Source: Bog-756 sp963699085 (GTDB lineage Bacteria > Actinomycetota > Acidimicrobiia > Acidimicrobiales > RAAP-2). Taken from it: a stretch of 64,000 bases of DNA. Below are positions 55,479 through 63,872 of this stretch, in pieces. The translations under genes and the position numbers were made by a program. Every line of letters starts with the position of its first letter. The stretch's first letter is position 1. The notes under the pieces are model-generated. The model saw nothing but the letters and a program-made list of their open reading frames with translations. It searched no databases and was not told the DNA's origin. The DNA lies in the NCBI GenBank assembly GCA_963699085.1, contig CAVOTH010000004.1, positions 124,001 to 188,000 on the forward strand, in the 5' to 3' direction.

Positions 55479-55599
55479 GATGAGTCGAGCACGGGACAGT
55501 TCGTCCCGGAAGACATCTCACGAAGGCGCAATCACTGTGATTCGCAAACTACTGGCGGGCAACACGGCAGCACCGTGAGGTAGTTCAGCCGGGTTGAAT

Positions 55600-55626
55600 G
55601 GCGTACCTGGCGTACCTGGCGTCCCT
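55600..55626. repeat. Three 9-bp tandem units
   Basis: ggcgtacct, ggcgtacct and ggcgtccct in a row. They would read Val-Pro-Gly in frame with the following gene, but the real start with a signal peptide is at 55732. Confidence 0.7.
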
Positions 55627-55731
55627 CGTCCCGGTGATCGAGGACGCCCGCATGTCACCACGAGCATTCCCGGTGGCATCGTGGAAAGCTTCCCTTGTCC
55701 GGCGAGGAGACCGGCAGATCGAGGAGGCGAA

Positions 55732-56538
55732 ATGCGCGTACCGAAGCACTTGGTGACTCTTGTCGCCGGGATCCTGGTTGGTGGCATCGTGGCCGTCAGT
55801 GCCGCAGCTGCCGTGGAGGCATCAGCCAGCACCACCGACACCACGTACTATGCCTGCCTGTCGAGCGGAAGGCTTAGCAACGTCGCCACTGTGCCGCCGA
55901 CGTGCAACGCTCCCGCCACATCAATCTCGTGGAACCAGACCGGCCCCCAGGGGCCCGCCGGGAATACCGTGTTAAGCGGCACGGGTGCCCCGTCCACAAC
56001 CATCGGAAAGGCCGGGAACTTCTATTTGGAGACATCGAACCACGAGATCTATGGCCCGGCGACTCACACCTGTAGCCCGTTGCCCTGTCACACGATCTGG
56101 GGAGCAGGAACGTCGCTGGTTGGCCCACCGGGACCTCCCGGGCAGGGCACCGCCTACGACACCCAAGCGAGCGGCCCGATCAGTGATCCGAGCGGGGCTT
56201 CCATCCGCGTGCTGACGCAAACGCTTCCCAGCGGGGGCGACTTTTCCGTGACGGGGCGAGTGGTGGGCGAGAGCGACCTTACTGGCTCGAGCCAGACGTT
56301 CTGGGAGTGTAATTTGGTCGGGGCCAATCCCGGTGGTCAGCAGGTGATTCTGGATACCTCCGACGCTTCAGGTGGGGATGAGGTTCAACTGAACGTCCAG
56401 GGCGTGGTGTCGCTCGCACCGAACGGCACCATCGGCATCAACTGCGACGAGACATTGCAGCAGACGAACGATTCGCTGGTGGATGTGCACATCACGAGCA
56501 CACGGGTCTCTGGGCTTTCGATAGTGGCACCCGGCTGA
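55732..56538 (+). CDS. Secreted collagen-like protein
   Basis: Extracellular protein of 268 residues. The signal peptide is VTLVAGILVGGIVAVSAAAA. Collagen-type Gly-X-Y stretches (GPQGPAG, GPPGPPG) flank a domain with NFYLETSNHEIYGP, a combination common in bacterial secreted proteins. The C-terminal half is a beta-sandwich-like domain (FSVTGRVVGESDL, ECNLVGANP). A GAGGAGG site precedes the ATG. Adhesion or surface-layer role is plausible; no enzyme motif is seen. Confidence 0.7.
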   Translation: MRVPKHLVTLVAGILVGGIVAVSAAAAVEASASTTDTTYYACLSSGRLSNVATVPPTCNAPATSISWNQTGPQGPAGNTVLSGTGAPSTTIGKAGNFYLETSNHEIYGPATHTCSPLPCHTIWGAGTSLVGPPGPPGQGTAYDTQASGPISDPSGASIRVLTQTLPSGGDFSVTGRVVGESDLTGSSQTFWECNLVGANPGGQQVILDTSDASGGDEVQLNVQGVVSLAPNGTIGINCDETLQQTNDSLVDVHITSTRVSGLSIVAPG

Positions 56539-56619
56539 TTTCGATTACCGTGATGGCCAGACGCAGGTTAGGAATGCGAAGGTTTCCCGACCCTGTGGCT
56601 GTTGGTCATCCACCACCGG

Positions 56620-59600
56620 TCAGACGTTGCGACGGTAGGAGCCGCCGACCTCGAACAGTGCGTCGGTGATCTCACCCAGACTGGCGTGTTGCACGGTGGT
56701 CATCAGTTCGGCGAACAGGTTGCCGCCCTCGAGGGCCACCCGGCGCAGATTGTCGAGGGCCGGCCCGCGATCAAGCGCGTGGCGCTGGTGGAAGTCCCTC
56801 ACCTGGGCCAGCTGCGCCACCTTCTCCTCCTCGGTCGACCGGGCCAGCTCGACAGTGGCGACGGGGACATCGCCGCCAGGGGCGACGAAAGTGTTTACAC
56901 CGACGATGGGTAGCGAGCCGTCGTGCTTGCGATGCTCGTACAGCATCGAGTCGTCCTGGATGCGACCGCGCTGGTACCCGGTCTCCATGGCCCCGAGGAC
57001 GCCGCCCCGCTCGCTGATGCGGTCCAACTCGGCCAGCACCGCCTCCTCGAGCAGGTCGGTGAGCTCCTCGACGATGAAGCTGCCCTGCAGCGGGTTCTCG
57101 TTGAGGGCCAGTCCCCACTCCTTGGCGATGATCATCTGGATGGCCAGCGCCCGGCGGACCGACTCGGATGTCGGCGTGGTGACAGCCTCGTCGTAGGCGT
57201 TGGTATGGAGGCTGTTGGCGTTGTCGTAGATGGCGCACAGCGCCTGGAGCGTGGTGCGGATGTCGTTGAAGTCCATCTCCTGGGCGTGGAGGGATCGGCC
57301 CGAGGTCTGGACGTGGTACTTGAGTTTCTGCGCCCGCTCGTTGGCGCCGTAGCGCTCCTTCATGGCGATCGCCCAGATCCGTCGGGCCACCCGCCCGATC
57401 ACCGTGTACTCGGGGTCCATGCCGTTGGAGAAGAAGAACGAGAAGTTGGGGGCGAAGTCATCGACGTCCATGCCCCGGGCCAGGTACGACTCCACGTAGG
57501 TGAAGCCGTTGGCCAAGGTGAACGCCAGCTGGGTGACGGGGTTGGCCCCCGCTTCGGCGATGTGATAGCCGGAGATCGACACCGAGTAGAAGTTCCGGAC
57601 CTCGTGTTCGATGAACCACTCCTGCATGTCGGCCATCACTCCGAGGGAGAACTCGGTGGAGAAGATGCAGGTGTTCTGGCCCTGGTCTTCTTTCAGGATG
57701 TCGGCCTGCACGGTGCCCCGGACGGTGCGCAGCACGTCGGCGCGGACCGTCGCCTCCTCGGACTCGGTGGGCGGTCGTCCGTGCTCGGCCTCGAAGCGGA
57801 TGGTGCGCTGTTCCATGGCCACGTTGAGGAACATGGCGAGTATGGTCGGCGCCGGTCCGTTGATGGTCATGGAGACCGAGGTGGTCGGGTCACAGAGGTC
57901 GAAGCCGTGGAAGAGCACCCGCATGTCGTCGAGGGTGGCGATGGACACACCCGACGTGCCGATCTTCCCCCTGATATCGGGCCGCTCGTCCGGATCGAAG
58001 CCGTAGAGGGTCACCGAGTCGAACGCCGTGGACAGGCGGGTGGCGGGTTGGCCTTCGGCCAGGAGATGGAACCGCCGGTTGGTGCGGTGGGCGTCGCCCT
58101 CGCCGGCGAACATGCGGGCCGGGTCCTCACCGGAGCGCTTGAACGGGAAGACCCCGGCCGTGAAGGGGAAGTGACCCGGAAGGTGCTCGGCCCGCAGCCA
58201 GCGCACCAGCTCGCCGTGCTCGGTGAAGCGGGGGAGGGCCACCCGGGGGATCCGGGTACCGCTGAGTGAAGAATGGGCCAGCTCGCTCGACGGATCCTCC
58301 CCACCGAGTTCGTCCTCACTCTGATCGATATAGGACGGCCGGAGCTGGTCCCACTCCTCGAGCAGATTCCGTCCCGTCGGGTCGGCGTCCGCCGCCAGCC
58401 CGGCGGCGAGCTCTGTGAGCTGGCCGACATCGACGTGGCGGTCATTGCCCAAAGCCAGCACGGCATCGACCTGTTGGGCCCGGCGCGCCTCGTCGACCAT
58501 GCGGTGGGTGGTGGCGTGGTAGTCGCGAACTGACGTGGCGACCTCTGCCAGATAGCGGTGGCGCTCGGGTGGGACCACCGCCGCTGTACGGGTGGACGTC
58601 CGGACGCCGACGGCCGGGAGCACCCCCTCGGACGCGGTGAGTCCAGCCGTCATGAGCGCTGCCTTCAACCGGTGGAAGAGGGCGGTGGTCCCGTCGTCGT
58701 TGAACCGCGAGGCGATGGTGCCGAACACCGGCTCCTGCCCGTGGGCGGCCGGATCGGTGCGGTGGTCACGCGACCACTGCCGGCAGACCTGACGGAAGGC
58801 GTCGTCGGCCCCCCGACGATCGAACTTGTTGATGGCCACGACATCCGCCAGTTCGAGCATGTCGATCTTCTCGAGCTGCGAGGAGGCGCCGTACTCGGGC
58901 GTCATCACGTACAGCGAGACGTCGGCGATCTCGGTGATGGCGGCATCCCCCTGGCCGATCCCCGGGGTCTCGGCGATGACCAGGTCGAACCCGGCGGCTG
59001 CGCAGGCGGCCACCACGTGGGGGAAGTGGCGAGGCAGCTCAGACTCCGAATGCCGGGTGGCCAGCGATCGGAAGAACACGTTGGGTGCGTCGATGGCGTT
59101 CATGCGGATGCGGTCACCGAGCAGTGCGCCTCCACCCCGGCGACGGGTCGGGTCGACGGCGAGCACGGCGATGGAGAGTTTGTCCTCCTGGTCCAGCCGG
59201 AATCGGCGGATCAGCTCGTCGGTGAGGGACGACTTTCCGGATCCCCCTGTTCCCGTGACGCCGAGCACCGGCACCGTCGCCTGCTCACAAGCGCGCAACA
59301 GCCGCTCCATGGTGGACTCGTCGACCGATCCCGACTCGAGGTGGGTGATCCACCGGGCCAGCGAGTGGCGGTCCCCGGCCACTAGGGACTCGAGCGTCGG
59401 TGACGGTCCCGTCGACAGGTCGCGGTCGCACTCCTCGACCAGGATGTTGATCATGCGCTCGAGTCCGAGCCGTTGGCCGTCCGACGGCGAGAAGATCCGC
59501 CGGACCCCGTATGCCTCGAGCTCCTCGATCTCGGCGGCCACGATGACGCCGCCGCCCCCGCCGTAGACGAGCACGTCCGGCCGTCCCTCGGCCCGCAGGC

Positions 59601-59850
59601 GATCCACCAGGTACTTGAAGTACTCGGTGTGGCCGCCCTGGTAGGAACTGACGGCGACCCCCTGGGCGTCCTCCTCGACGACGGCCCGGACCACCTCGTC
59701 GACGGAGCGGTTGTGGCCCAGATGGACGACCTCGACCCCTTGGGACTGGAGAAGGCGCCGCATGATGTTGATGGCGGCATCGTGCCCGTCGAACAGGCTG
59801 GCTGCGGTCACGAAGCGCACCGGGTGGGTCGGACGATGCAGGTCGGTCAC
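56620..59850 (-). CDS. icmF: Fused isobutyryl-CoA mutase, IcmF
   Basis: Adenosylcobalamin enzyme of 1076 residues. The B12 domain is N-terminal (DGHDAA, lower-ligand His23, then VYGGGGG). Next comes the MeaB-type GTPase chaperone (P-loop TGTGGSGKSS near 200-208, ETPGIGQGD, NKFDRRG). The mutase barrel is C-terminal (FPFTAGVFPFKR, MFAGEGDAHRTNRRF). QGQNTCIFSTEFSL has Gln where methylmalonyl-CoA mutase has its carboxylate-binding Arg, so the substrate is a branched acyl-CoA (isobutyryl-, or pivalyl-/isovaleryl-type), not methylmalonyl-CoA. A perfect 20-bp palindrome lies upstream. Confidence 0.95.
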   Translation of the reverse strand: MTDLHRPTHPVRFVTAASLFDGHDAAINIMRRLLQSQGVEVVHLGHNRSVDEVVRAVVEEDAQGVAVSSYQGGHTEYFKYLVDRLRAEGRPDVLVYGGGGGVIVAAEIEELEAYGVRRIFSPSDGQRLGLERMINILVEECDRDLSTGPSPTLESLVAGDRHSLARWITHLESGSVDESTMERLLRACEQATVPVLGVTGTGGSGKSSLTDELIRRFRLDQEDKLSIAVLAVDPTRRRGGGALLGDRIRMNAIDAPNVFFRSLATRHSESELPRHFPHVVAACAAAGFDLVIAETPGIGQGDAAITEIADVSLYVMTPEYGASSQLEKIDMLELADVVAINKFDRRGADDAFRQVCRQWSRDHRTDPAAHGQEPVFGTIASRFNDDGTTALFHRLKAALMTAGLTASEGVLPAVGVRTSTRTAAVVPPERHRYLAEVATSVRDYHATTHRMVDEARRAQQVDAVLALGNDRHVDVGQLTELAAGLAADADPTGRNLLEEWDQLRPSYIDQSEDELGGEDPSSELAHSSLSGTRIPRVALPRFTEHGELVRWLRAEHLPGHFPFTAGVFPFKRSGEDPARMFAGEGDAHRTNRRFHLLAEGQPATRLSTAFDSVTLYGFDPDERPDIRGKIGTSGVSIATLDDMRVLFHGFDLCDPTTSVSMTINGPAPTILAMFLNVAMEQRTIRFEAEHGRPPTESEEATVRADVLRTVRGTVQADILKEDQGQNTCIFSTEFSLGVMADMQEWFIEHEVRNFYSVSISGYHIAEAGANPVTQLAFTLANGFTYVESYLARGMDVDDFAPNFSFFFSNGMDPEYTVIGRVARRIWAIAMKERYGANERAQKLKYHVQTSGRSLHAQEMDFNDIRTTLQALCAIYDNANSLHTNAYDEAVTTPTSESVRRALAIQMIIAKEWGLALNENPLQGSFIVEELTDLLEEAVLAELDRISERGGVLGAMETGYQRGRIQDDSMLYEHRKHDGSLPIVGVNTFVAPGGDVPVATVELARSTEEEKVAQLAQVRDFHQRHALDRGPALDNLRRVALEGGNLFAELMTTVQHASLGEITDALFEVGGSYRRNV

Positions 59851-59888
59851 CCGCGGTCTCCGGTAGTCGGGGGGGTCATCACCTCAGG

Positions 59889-59908
59889 TTACTACGACGT
59901 CGTAGTAA
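59889..59908. promoter_or_regulatory. Perfect 20-bp palindrome upstream of icmF
   Basis: TTACTACGACGTCGTAGTAA is its own reverse complement over all 20 bases. It lies 38 bp before the icmF start and 164 bp before the divergent small gene. This is very likely an operator for a dimeric regulator. Confidence 0.75.
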
Positions 59909-60072
59909 ATTAGCCAGTGGGACCCCGCCGGGAGTGTGCCATGAAGCCCTGATAGGGGCGGAAATGGCGTTTCCACTCGGGAGAGCCTGGTTTGTCTCAC
60001 CGGCTGGGGCATGGGATGCTGCCCACTCAAGTAGGTGTTCCGACGGACGGAACATGGACAGGGAGGACGTCG

Positions 60073-60387
60073 GTGGCAGTCGAGCTGAAGCCCGGGGCGA
60101 GGTTCCGGTCCGCGGTCGGTGAGACCGAGGTGGTGGTCATCAAGACGCCCGCCGGCGCCATAGATCTGCAGTGCGGCGGACATCCCATGGTCCCGATCGG
60201 GGACGAGCCGCCGGCCGGTTTGACGGCCGAACCGGGATTCGACGACGCCACGCTGATCGGCAAGCGGTACACCGACGGTACCGGTGAGCTCGAGCTGCTC
60301 TGCTCCAAGGGTGGGACGGGGTCGCTGTCCGTCGGTACGGAGCCACTGGCGCTGAAAGACGCCAAACCGCTGCCCTCCTCCGACTGA
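60073..60387 (+). CDS. Small hypothetical protein near acyl-CoA ligase
   Basis: Protein of 104 residues, beta-rich (ELKPGARFRSAVGETEVVVIK, shown in part), with two Cys (LQCGG and LLCSK). GTG start with a GGGAGG site. It sits 10 bp before the ligase gene and is probably co-transcribed with it. No family recognised; the CGG-HPMVP region might bind a metal. No function is claimed. Confidence 0.6.
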   Translation: MAVELKPGARFRSAVGETEVVVIKTPAGAIDLQCGGHPMVPIGDEPPAGLTAEPGFDDATLIGKRYTDGTGELELLCSKGGTGSLSVGTEPLALKDAKPLPSSD

Positions 60388-60397
60388 CCCGCTGGAC

Positions 60398-61900
60398 ATG
60401 CACGTCGGGATGCTCCTACAGATGGCCGCCGATGGCATGGGCGAGCGGATCGCGCTCGGCTCGCTGGCCGACGGCATGACCATGGCCGAGTTGGCCACGA
60501 GGGCCCGGCGTGCCGGCACGGTATTGGCCACCATGCCCGGTGAGCGTGTGGCCCTGGTCGACGTCAACTCGGAAGCCGTCCCGATCGCGCTCTTCGGTGC
60601 CGCCCTGGCCGGAAAGCCGTTCGTCCCCATCAATTACCGCCTCACCGACGAGCAGCTGCGTGATCTGGTGGGCCGTACGGCCCCGGCCACGGTGATCGTC
60701 GGTGATGGCGTCGCCGATCGGCTCGGTCGGATTCCCGGGATCGAGCTCATCGAGCGCAAGGAGTTCCTCGACCGGACCGCCGATCAGTCGGTCGAGGAGG
60801 CCGATCCCTATGCCGGCGATCCCGACAGCATCGCCGTCCTGCTGTTCACGAGTGGCACGACCGGCGCGCCCAAGTCCGCCGTGCTCCGCAATCGCAACCT
60901 GACCTCGTACGTCATCGCCACCGTGGAGTTCGCCGGGGCCGGAGAGGACGAGGCGGCCGTGGTCAGTGTTCCGCCGTACCACATCGCCGGTATCTCGTCC
61001 GTCCTCTCGTCCACCTACTCGGGGCGACGCGTCGTGCACCTCGCGACCTTCGAGCCTCGGGCTTGGGTCGATGTGGTTCGGGGTGAGGCGGTCACCCACG
61101 CCATGGTGGTGCCGACCATGCTCAACCGCATCCTCGACGTGGTGGCCGAGGACGACAGGGGGCTCCCGTCGCTGCGGTCGCTCTCCTATGGCGGCGGCCC
61201 GATGCCGCTGGCCGTCATCGAGCGGGCGATGGCGCTGATGCCCGGTGTCGGGTTCGTCAATGCCTACGGGCTCACCGAAACGGCGAGCACCATCGCCCTG
61301 CTGGGCCCCGATGACCACCGCCAGGCCCACGCCAGCGGCGTCCCCGGCGTCCGGGCCAGGCTGGCCTCAGTGGGCCGACCGCTCCCCAGTGTGGAGGTGG
61401 AGATCCGGGATGTGGACGGCACCGTGTTGGACGCAGGGGCACGGGGCGAGATCTGGGTCCGGGGTGAGCAGGTGGCGGGGGAGTACGAGGGAGCCGGTGC
61501 CGGCTCCGACGACGGTTGGTTCAACACCCGGGACGAGGGACACCTGGACGACGACGGGTTCCTCTTCGTGCACGGTCGGCTCGATGACGTCATCGTGCGC
61601 GGCGGCGAGAACTTGTCGCCCGGGGAGATCGAGGCTGTCCTGTTGGAGCACCCGTCCGTCGCCGCCGCGGCAGTGGTCGGCATCCCCGACCCCGACTGGG
61701 GGGAGAAGGTGGTCGCCGCCGTGGTTCCGGTGGACCATGCGGAGATCGACGAGGACGAGTTGCGTGACTTCGTGCGCCGTGCGCTCCGCTCGACGCGGAC
61801 GCCCGAACGGATCGAGATCCGCGACGACCTGCCCTTCAACGAGACCGGCAAGCTGTTGCGTCGGGTACTCCGCCAGGAGCTGACCGAACGGTTCGGCTGA
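60398..61900 (+). CDS. Acyl-CoA synthetase (AMP-forming)
   Basis: ANL ligase of 500 residues: LLFTSGTTGAPKSA, YGLTETASTIALLG, the hinge GWFNTRDEGHLDDDGFLFVHGRLDDVIVRGGEN (in part), and catalytic Lys in NETGKLLRRVL. It activates a free acid, perhaps the branched one that the neighbouring mutase and P450 process (inference). ATG at 60398. Confidence 0.92.
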   Translation: MHVGMLLQMAADGMGERIALGSLADGMTMAELATRARRAGTVLATMPGERVALVDVNSEAVPIALFGAALAGKPFVPINYRLTDEQLRDLVGRTAPATVIVGDGVADRLGRIPGIELIERKEFLDRTADQSVEEADPYAGDPDSIAVLLFTSGTTGAPKSAVLRNRNLTSYVIATVEFAGAGEDEAAVVSVPPYHIAGISSVLSSTYSGRRVVHLATFEPRAWVDVVRGEAVTHAMVVPTMLNRILDVVAEDDRGLPSLRSLSYGGGPMPLAVIERAMALMPGVGFVNAYGLTETASTIALLGPDDHRQAHASGVPGVRARLASVGRPLPSVEVEIRDVDGTVLDAGARGEIWVRGEQVAGEYEGAGAGSDDGWFNTRDEGHLDDDGFLFVHGRLDDVIVRGGENLSPGEIEAVLLEHPSVAAAAVVGIPDPDWGEKVVAAVVPVDHAEIDEDELRDFVRRALRSTRTPERIEIRDDLPFNETGKLLRRVLRQELTERFG

Positions 61901-61925
61901 GATACCGCTTGCTCGGCCCGTGAAT

Positions 61926-61948
61926 TTCATGTCAGAGTACGACATGAA
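61926..61948. promoter_or_regulatory. TTCATGTC-N7-GACATGAA operator
   Basis: Perfect 8-bp arms with a 7-base spacer, ending 18 bp before the P450 start codon. The gene after the P450 is a TetR regulator, so this is probably its operator with autoregulation. Confidence 0.65.
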
Positions 61949-61966
61949 TCTTCCGGTAGGTGCGAC

Positions 61967-63163
61967 ATGACGGTCCAGGGCGCCAGTGATCTGTACTACG
62001 ACCCCTACAGCGTGGAGATCGACGCCGATCCCTACCCGGTCTATCGCCGGATGCGCGATGAGGCACCGCTCTATTACAACGAGCCCCACGACTTCTATGC
62101 GCTGACCCGCTTCGCCGACGTCGAGCAGTGCCTGCTCGACGCCAAGACGTTCATTTCGGGCCGCGGCGGCATCATCGAGCTGATCAGGGCCAACATCGAG
62201 ATGCCGTCAGGCGTGCTCATCTTCGAGGACCCGCCGGTGCACACGATGCACCGCAGGCTGCTCTCCCGGGTGTTCTCACCGCGGCGGGTCGCCGAGCTCG
62301 AGCCGAAGATCCGCGACTTCTGCATCCGCTGCCTCGAACCTCTGGTAGGGGCGGGTGGGTTCGACTTCATCGCCGACCTGGGGGCCCAGATGCCCATGCG
62401 GGTCATCGGGATGCTGCTCGGTATCCCCGAACACGACCAGGAGGCCGTCCGCGACCGGACCGACGCCAACCTGCGGACCGAGGCCGGGCAGCCGATGGAG
62501 GTGACCGAGGACTTCGCCGACGGTGGGCATTTCGCCGAGTACATCGACTGGCGGGCCGAGCACCCATCCGACGACATCATGACCGAGCTCCTCCAGGCGG
62601 AGTTCGAGGACGAGACGGGAACGGTCCGGCGGCTCACCCGGGACGAACTGACCACATATCTGGCGGTGGTGGCCGGTGCCGGCAACGAGACCACCACCCG
62701 GCTGATCGGCTGGACCGGCAAGGTGCTCGGTGACCATCCCGACCAACGCCGGGAGCTGGTCGAGGACCGCTCGCTGATCCCCGGGGCCATCGAGGAGCTC
62801 CTGCGCTTCGAAACACCGGCCCCCCACATGGCCAGGGTCACCTCCCGTGAGGTCGAGCTTCACGGGCAGGTCGTGCCCGAAGGGAGCATCGTCCAGATGA
62901 TCCCGGCCGCTGCCAATCACGACGAACGACGGTTCCCCGATGGGGACAGTTTCGACATCCACCGCAAGGACGGGCCGCCCCTGACCTTCGGGTTCGGCAT
63001 CCATCTCTGCCTGGGATCGGCGCTGGCCCGCCTCGAGGGACGGGTGGCCCTCGACGAGGTCCTGAAGCGGTTCCCCACCTGGGACGTGGAGACCGACAAG
63101 GCCCACCTGGCCCCGACGTCGACCGTCCGCGGGTGGGAGAGCCTCCCGGTCACCACACCGTGA
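61967..63163 (+). CDS. Cytochrome P450
   Basis: P450 of 398 residues: I-helix VAGAGNETTTRLIGW, EELLRFETP (ExxR), heme loop FGFGIHLCLGS with Cys348. It is coupled to a TetR gene by a GTGA overlap and preceded by a palindromic operator. Likely hydroxylates an alicyclic or lipid-like acid or ester. The ferredoxin donors in the window are the [3Fe-4S] proteins at 7845 or 47759. Confidence 0.95.
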   Translation: MTVQGASDLYYDPYSVEIDADPYPVYRRMRDEAPLYYNEPHDFYALTRFADVEQCLLDAKTFISGRGGIIELIRANIEMPSGVLIFEDPPVHTMHRRLLSRVFSPRRVAELEPKIRDFCIRCLEPLVGAGGFDFIADLGAQMPMRVIGMLLGIPEHDQEAVRDRTDANLRTEAGQPMEVTEDFADGGHFAEYIDWRAEHPSDDIMTELLQAEFEDETGTVRRLTRDELTTYLAVVAGAGNETTTRLIGWTGKVLGDHPDQRRELVEDRSLIPGAIEELLRFETPAPHMARVTSREVELHGQVVPEGSIVQMIPAAANHDERRFPDGDSFDIHRKDGPPLTFGFGIHLCLGSALARLEGRVALDEVLKRFPTWDVETDKAHLAPTSTVRGWESLPVTTP

Positions 63164-63834
63164 ACGGGAGGGTCCGGGATGCCGTGCAACCGGTGGCGCG
63201 GGCGGTGACCACGCTTTCTGAGCCCGAGCCGACAGCGGCGGCCCGATCGAGCCGTCCCTACGACACATCGCTGCGACGCGAGCAGGCCGCAGCCACCCGG
63301 GAGCGCATCGTCACCGCCGGTTCCGAGCTCCTCCATGCCGGATCAGTCCGCGACTGGAAGCGATTGACGGTGCGGGCAGTGGCCCTCCGCGCCGGAGTCA
63401 GCGAGCGGACGGTCTACCGCCATTTCGGGAACGAGCGGGGCCTGACCGATGCCGTCATGCACCGGTTGGAGATGGACGCCGGCATCGATCTGGAAGGGAT
63501 GGGGCTGGACGACATCGCCACCGTGGCCACCCGGATCCTGGACCACGTGGCGTCCTACCCGATGGAGCCGAGGCCCTCCCTGGACGCCACCCTGGTCGAT
63601 GCCAACCGGCGCCAGAAGGATGCCCTCCTCGACGCCGTATCGGCCGCCGCGGACTCGTGGCCCGAGGACCGGCGGGTCCTGTCCGCGGCGCTGTTCGATG
63701 TGCTGTGGAGCGTCGAGGCCTTCGAGCGTCTCGTCGGTGACTGGCGGATCGATCCCGGTGATGCGATCCGCGGGCTGTCCTGGGTGATCGGGCTCCTCGA
63801 CCAAGCGGTGCGCAATGGTGAGGAGCCCGGGTAG
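63160..63834 (+). CDS. TetR/AcrR-family transcriptional regulator
   Basis: Regulator of about 224 residues. The helix-turn-helix reads VRAVALRAGVSERTVYRHFGNERGL. The GTG at 63160 overlaps the P450 stop as GTGA; a start at 63133 or 63184 is also possible. Co-transcription with the P450 suggests control of its own operon through the site at 61926. Confidence 0.88.
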   Translation: MNGRVRDAVQPVARAVTTLSEPEPTAAARSSRPYDTSLRREQAAATRERIVTAGSELLHAGSVRDWKRLTVRAVALRAGVSERTVYRHFGNERGLTDAVMHRLEMDAGIDLEGMGLDDIATVATRILDHVASYPMEPRPSLDATLVDANRRQKDALLDAVSAAADSWPEDRRVLSAALFDVLWSVEAFERLVGDWRIDPGDAIRGLSWVIGLLDQAVRNGEEPG

Positions 63835-63872
63835 CCCACCCGCCGGGAGGGATGAGGTCAGGGTCGCCGACT

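Larger units (their letters stand above)
55314..55731. other. Gene-free region with tandem repeats
   Basis: About 420 bp upstream of the collagen-like gene, likely its promoter and leader. It contains an exact 18-bp tandem duplication (55443-55478) and three 9-bp copies (55600-55626). No other gene is seen. Confidence 0.5.

Noticed and set aside
55594..55731. Upstream extension of the collagen-like protein through the Val-Pro-Gly repeats
   Set aside because: It would bury the signal peptide about 46 residues in; the ATG at 55732 has a strong ribosome site.
59884..60633. Minus-strand frame spanning the icmF upstream region
   Set aside because: It crosses the palindromic operator and runs antisense to the small gene and the ligase start, with no recognisable domain.
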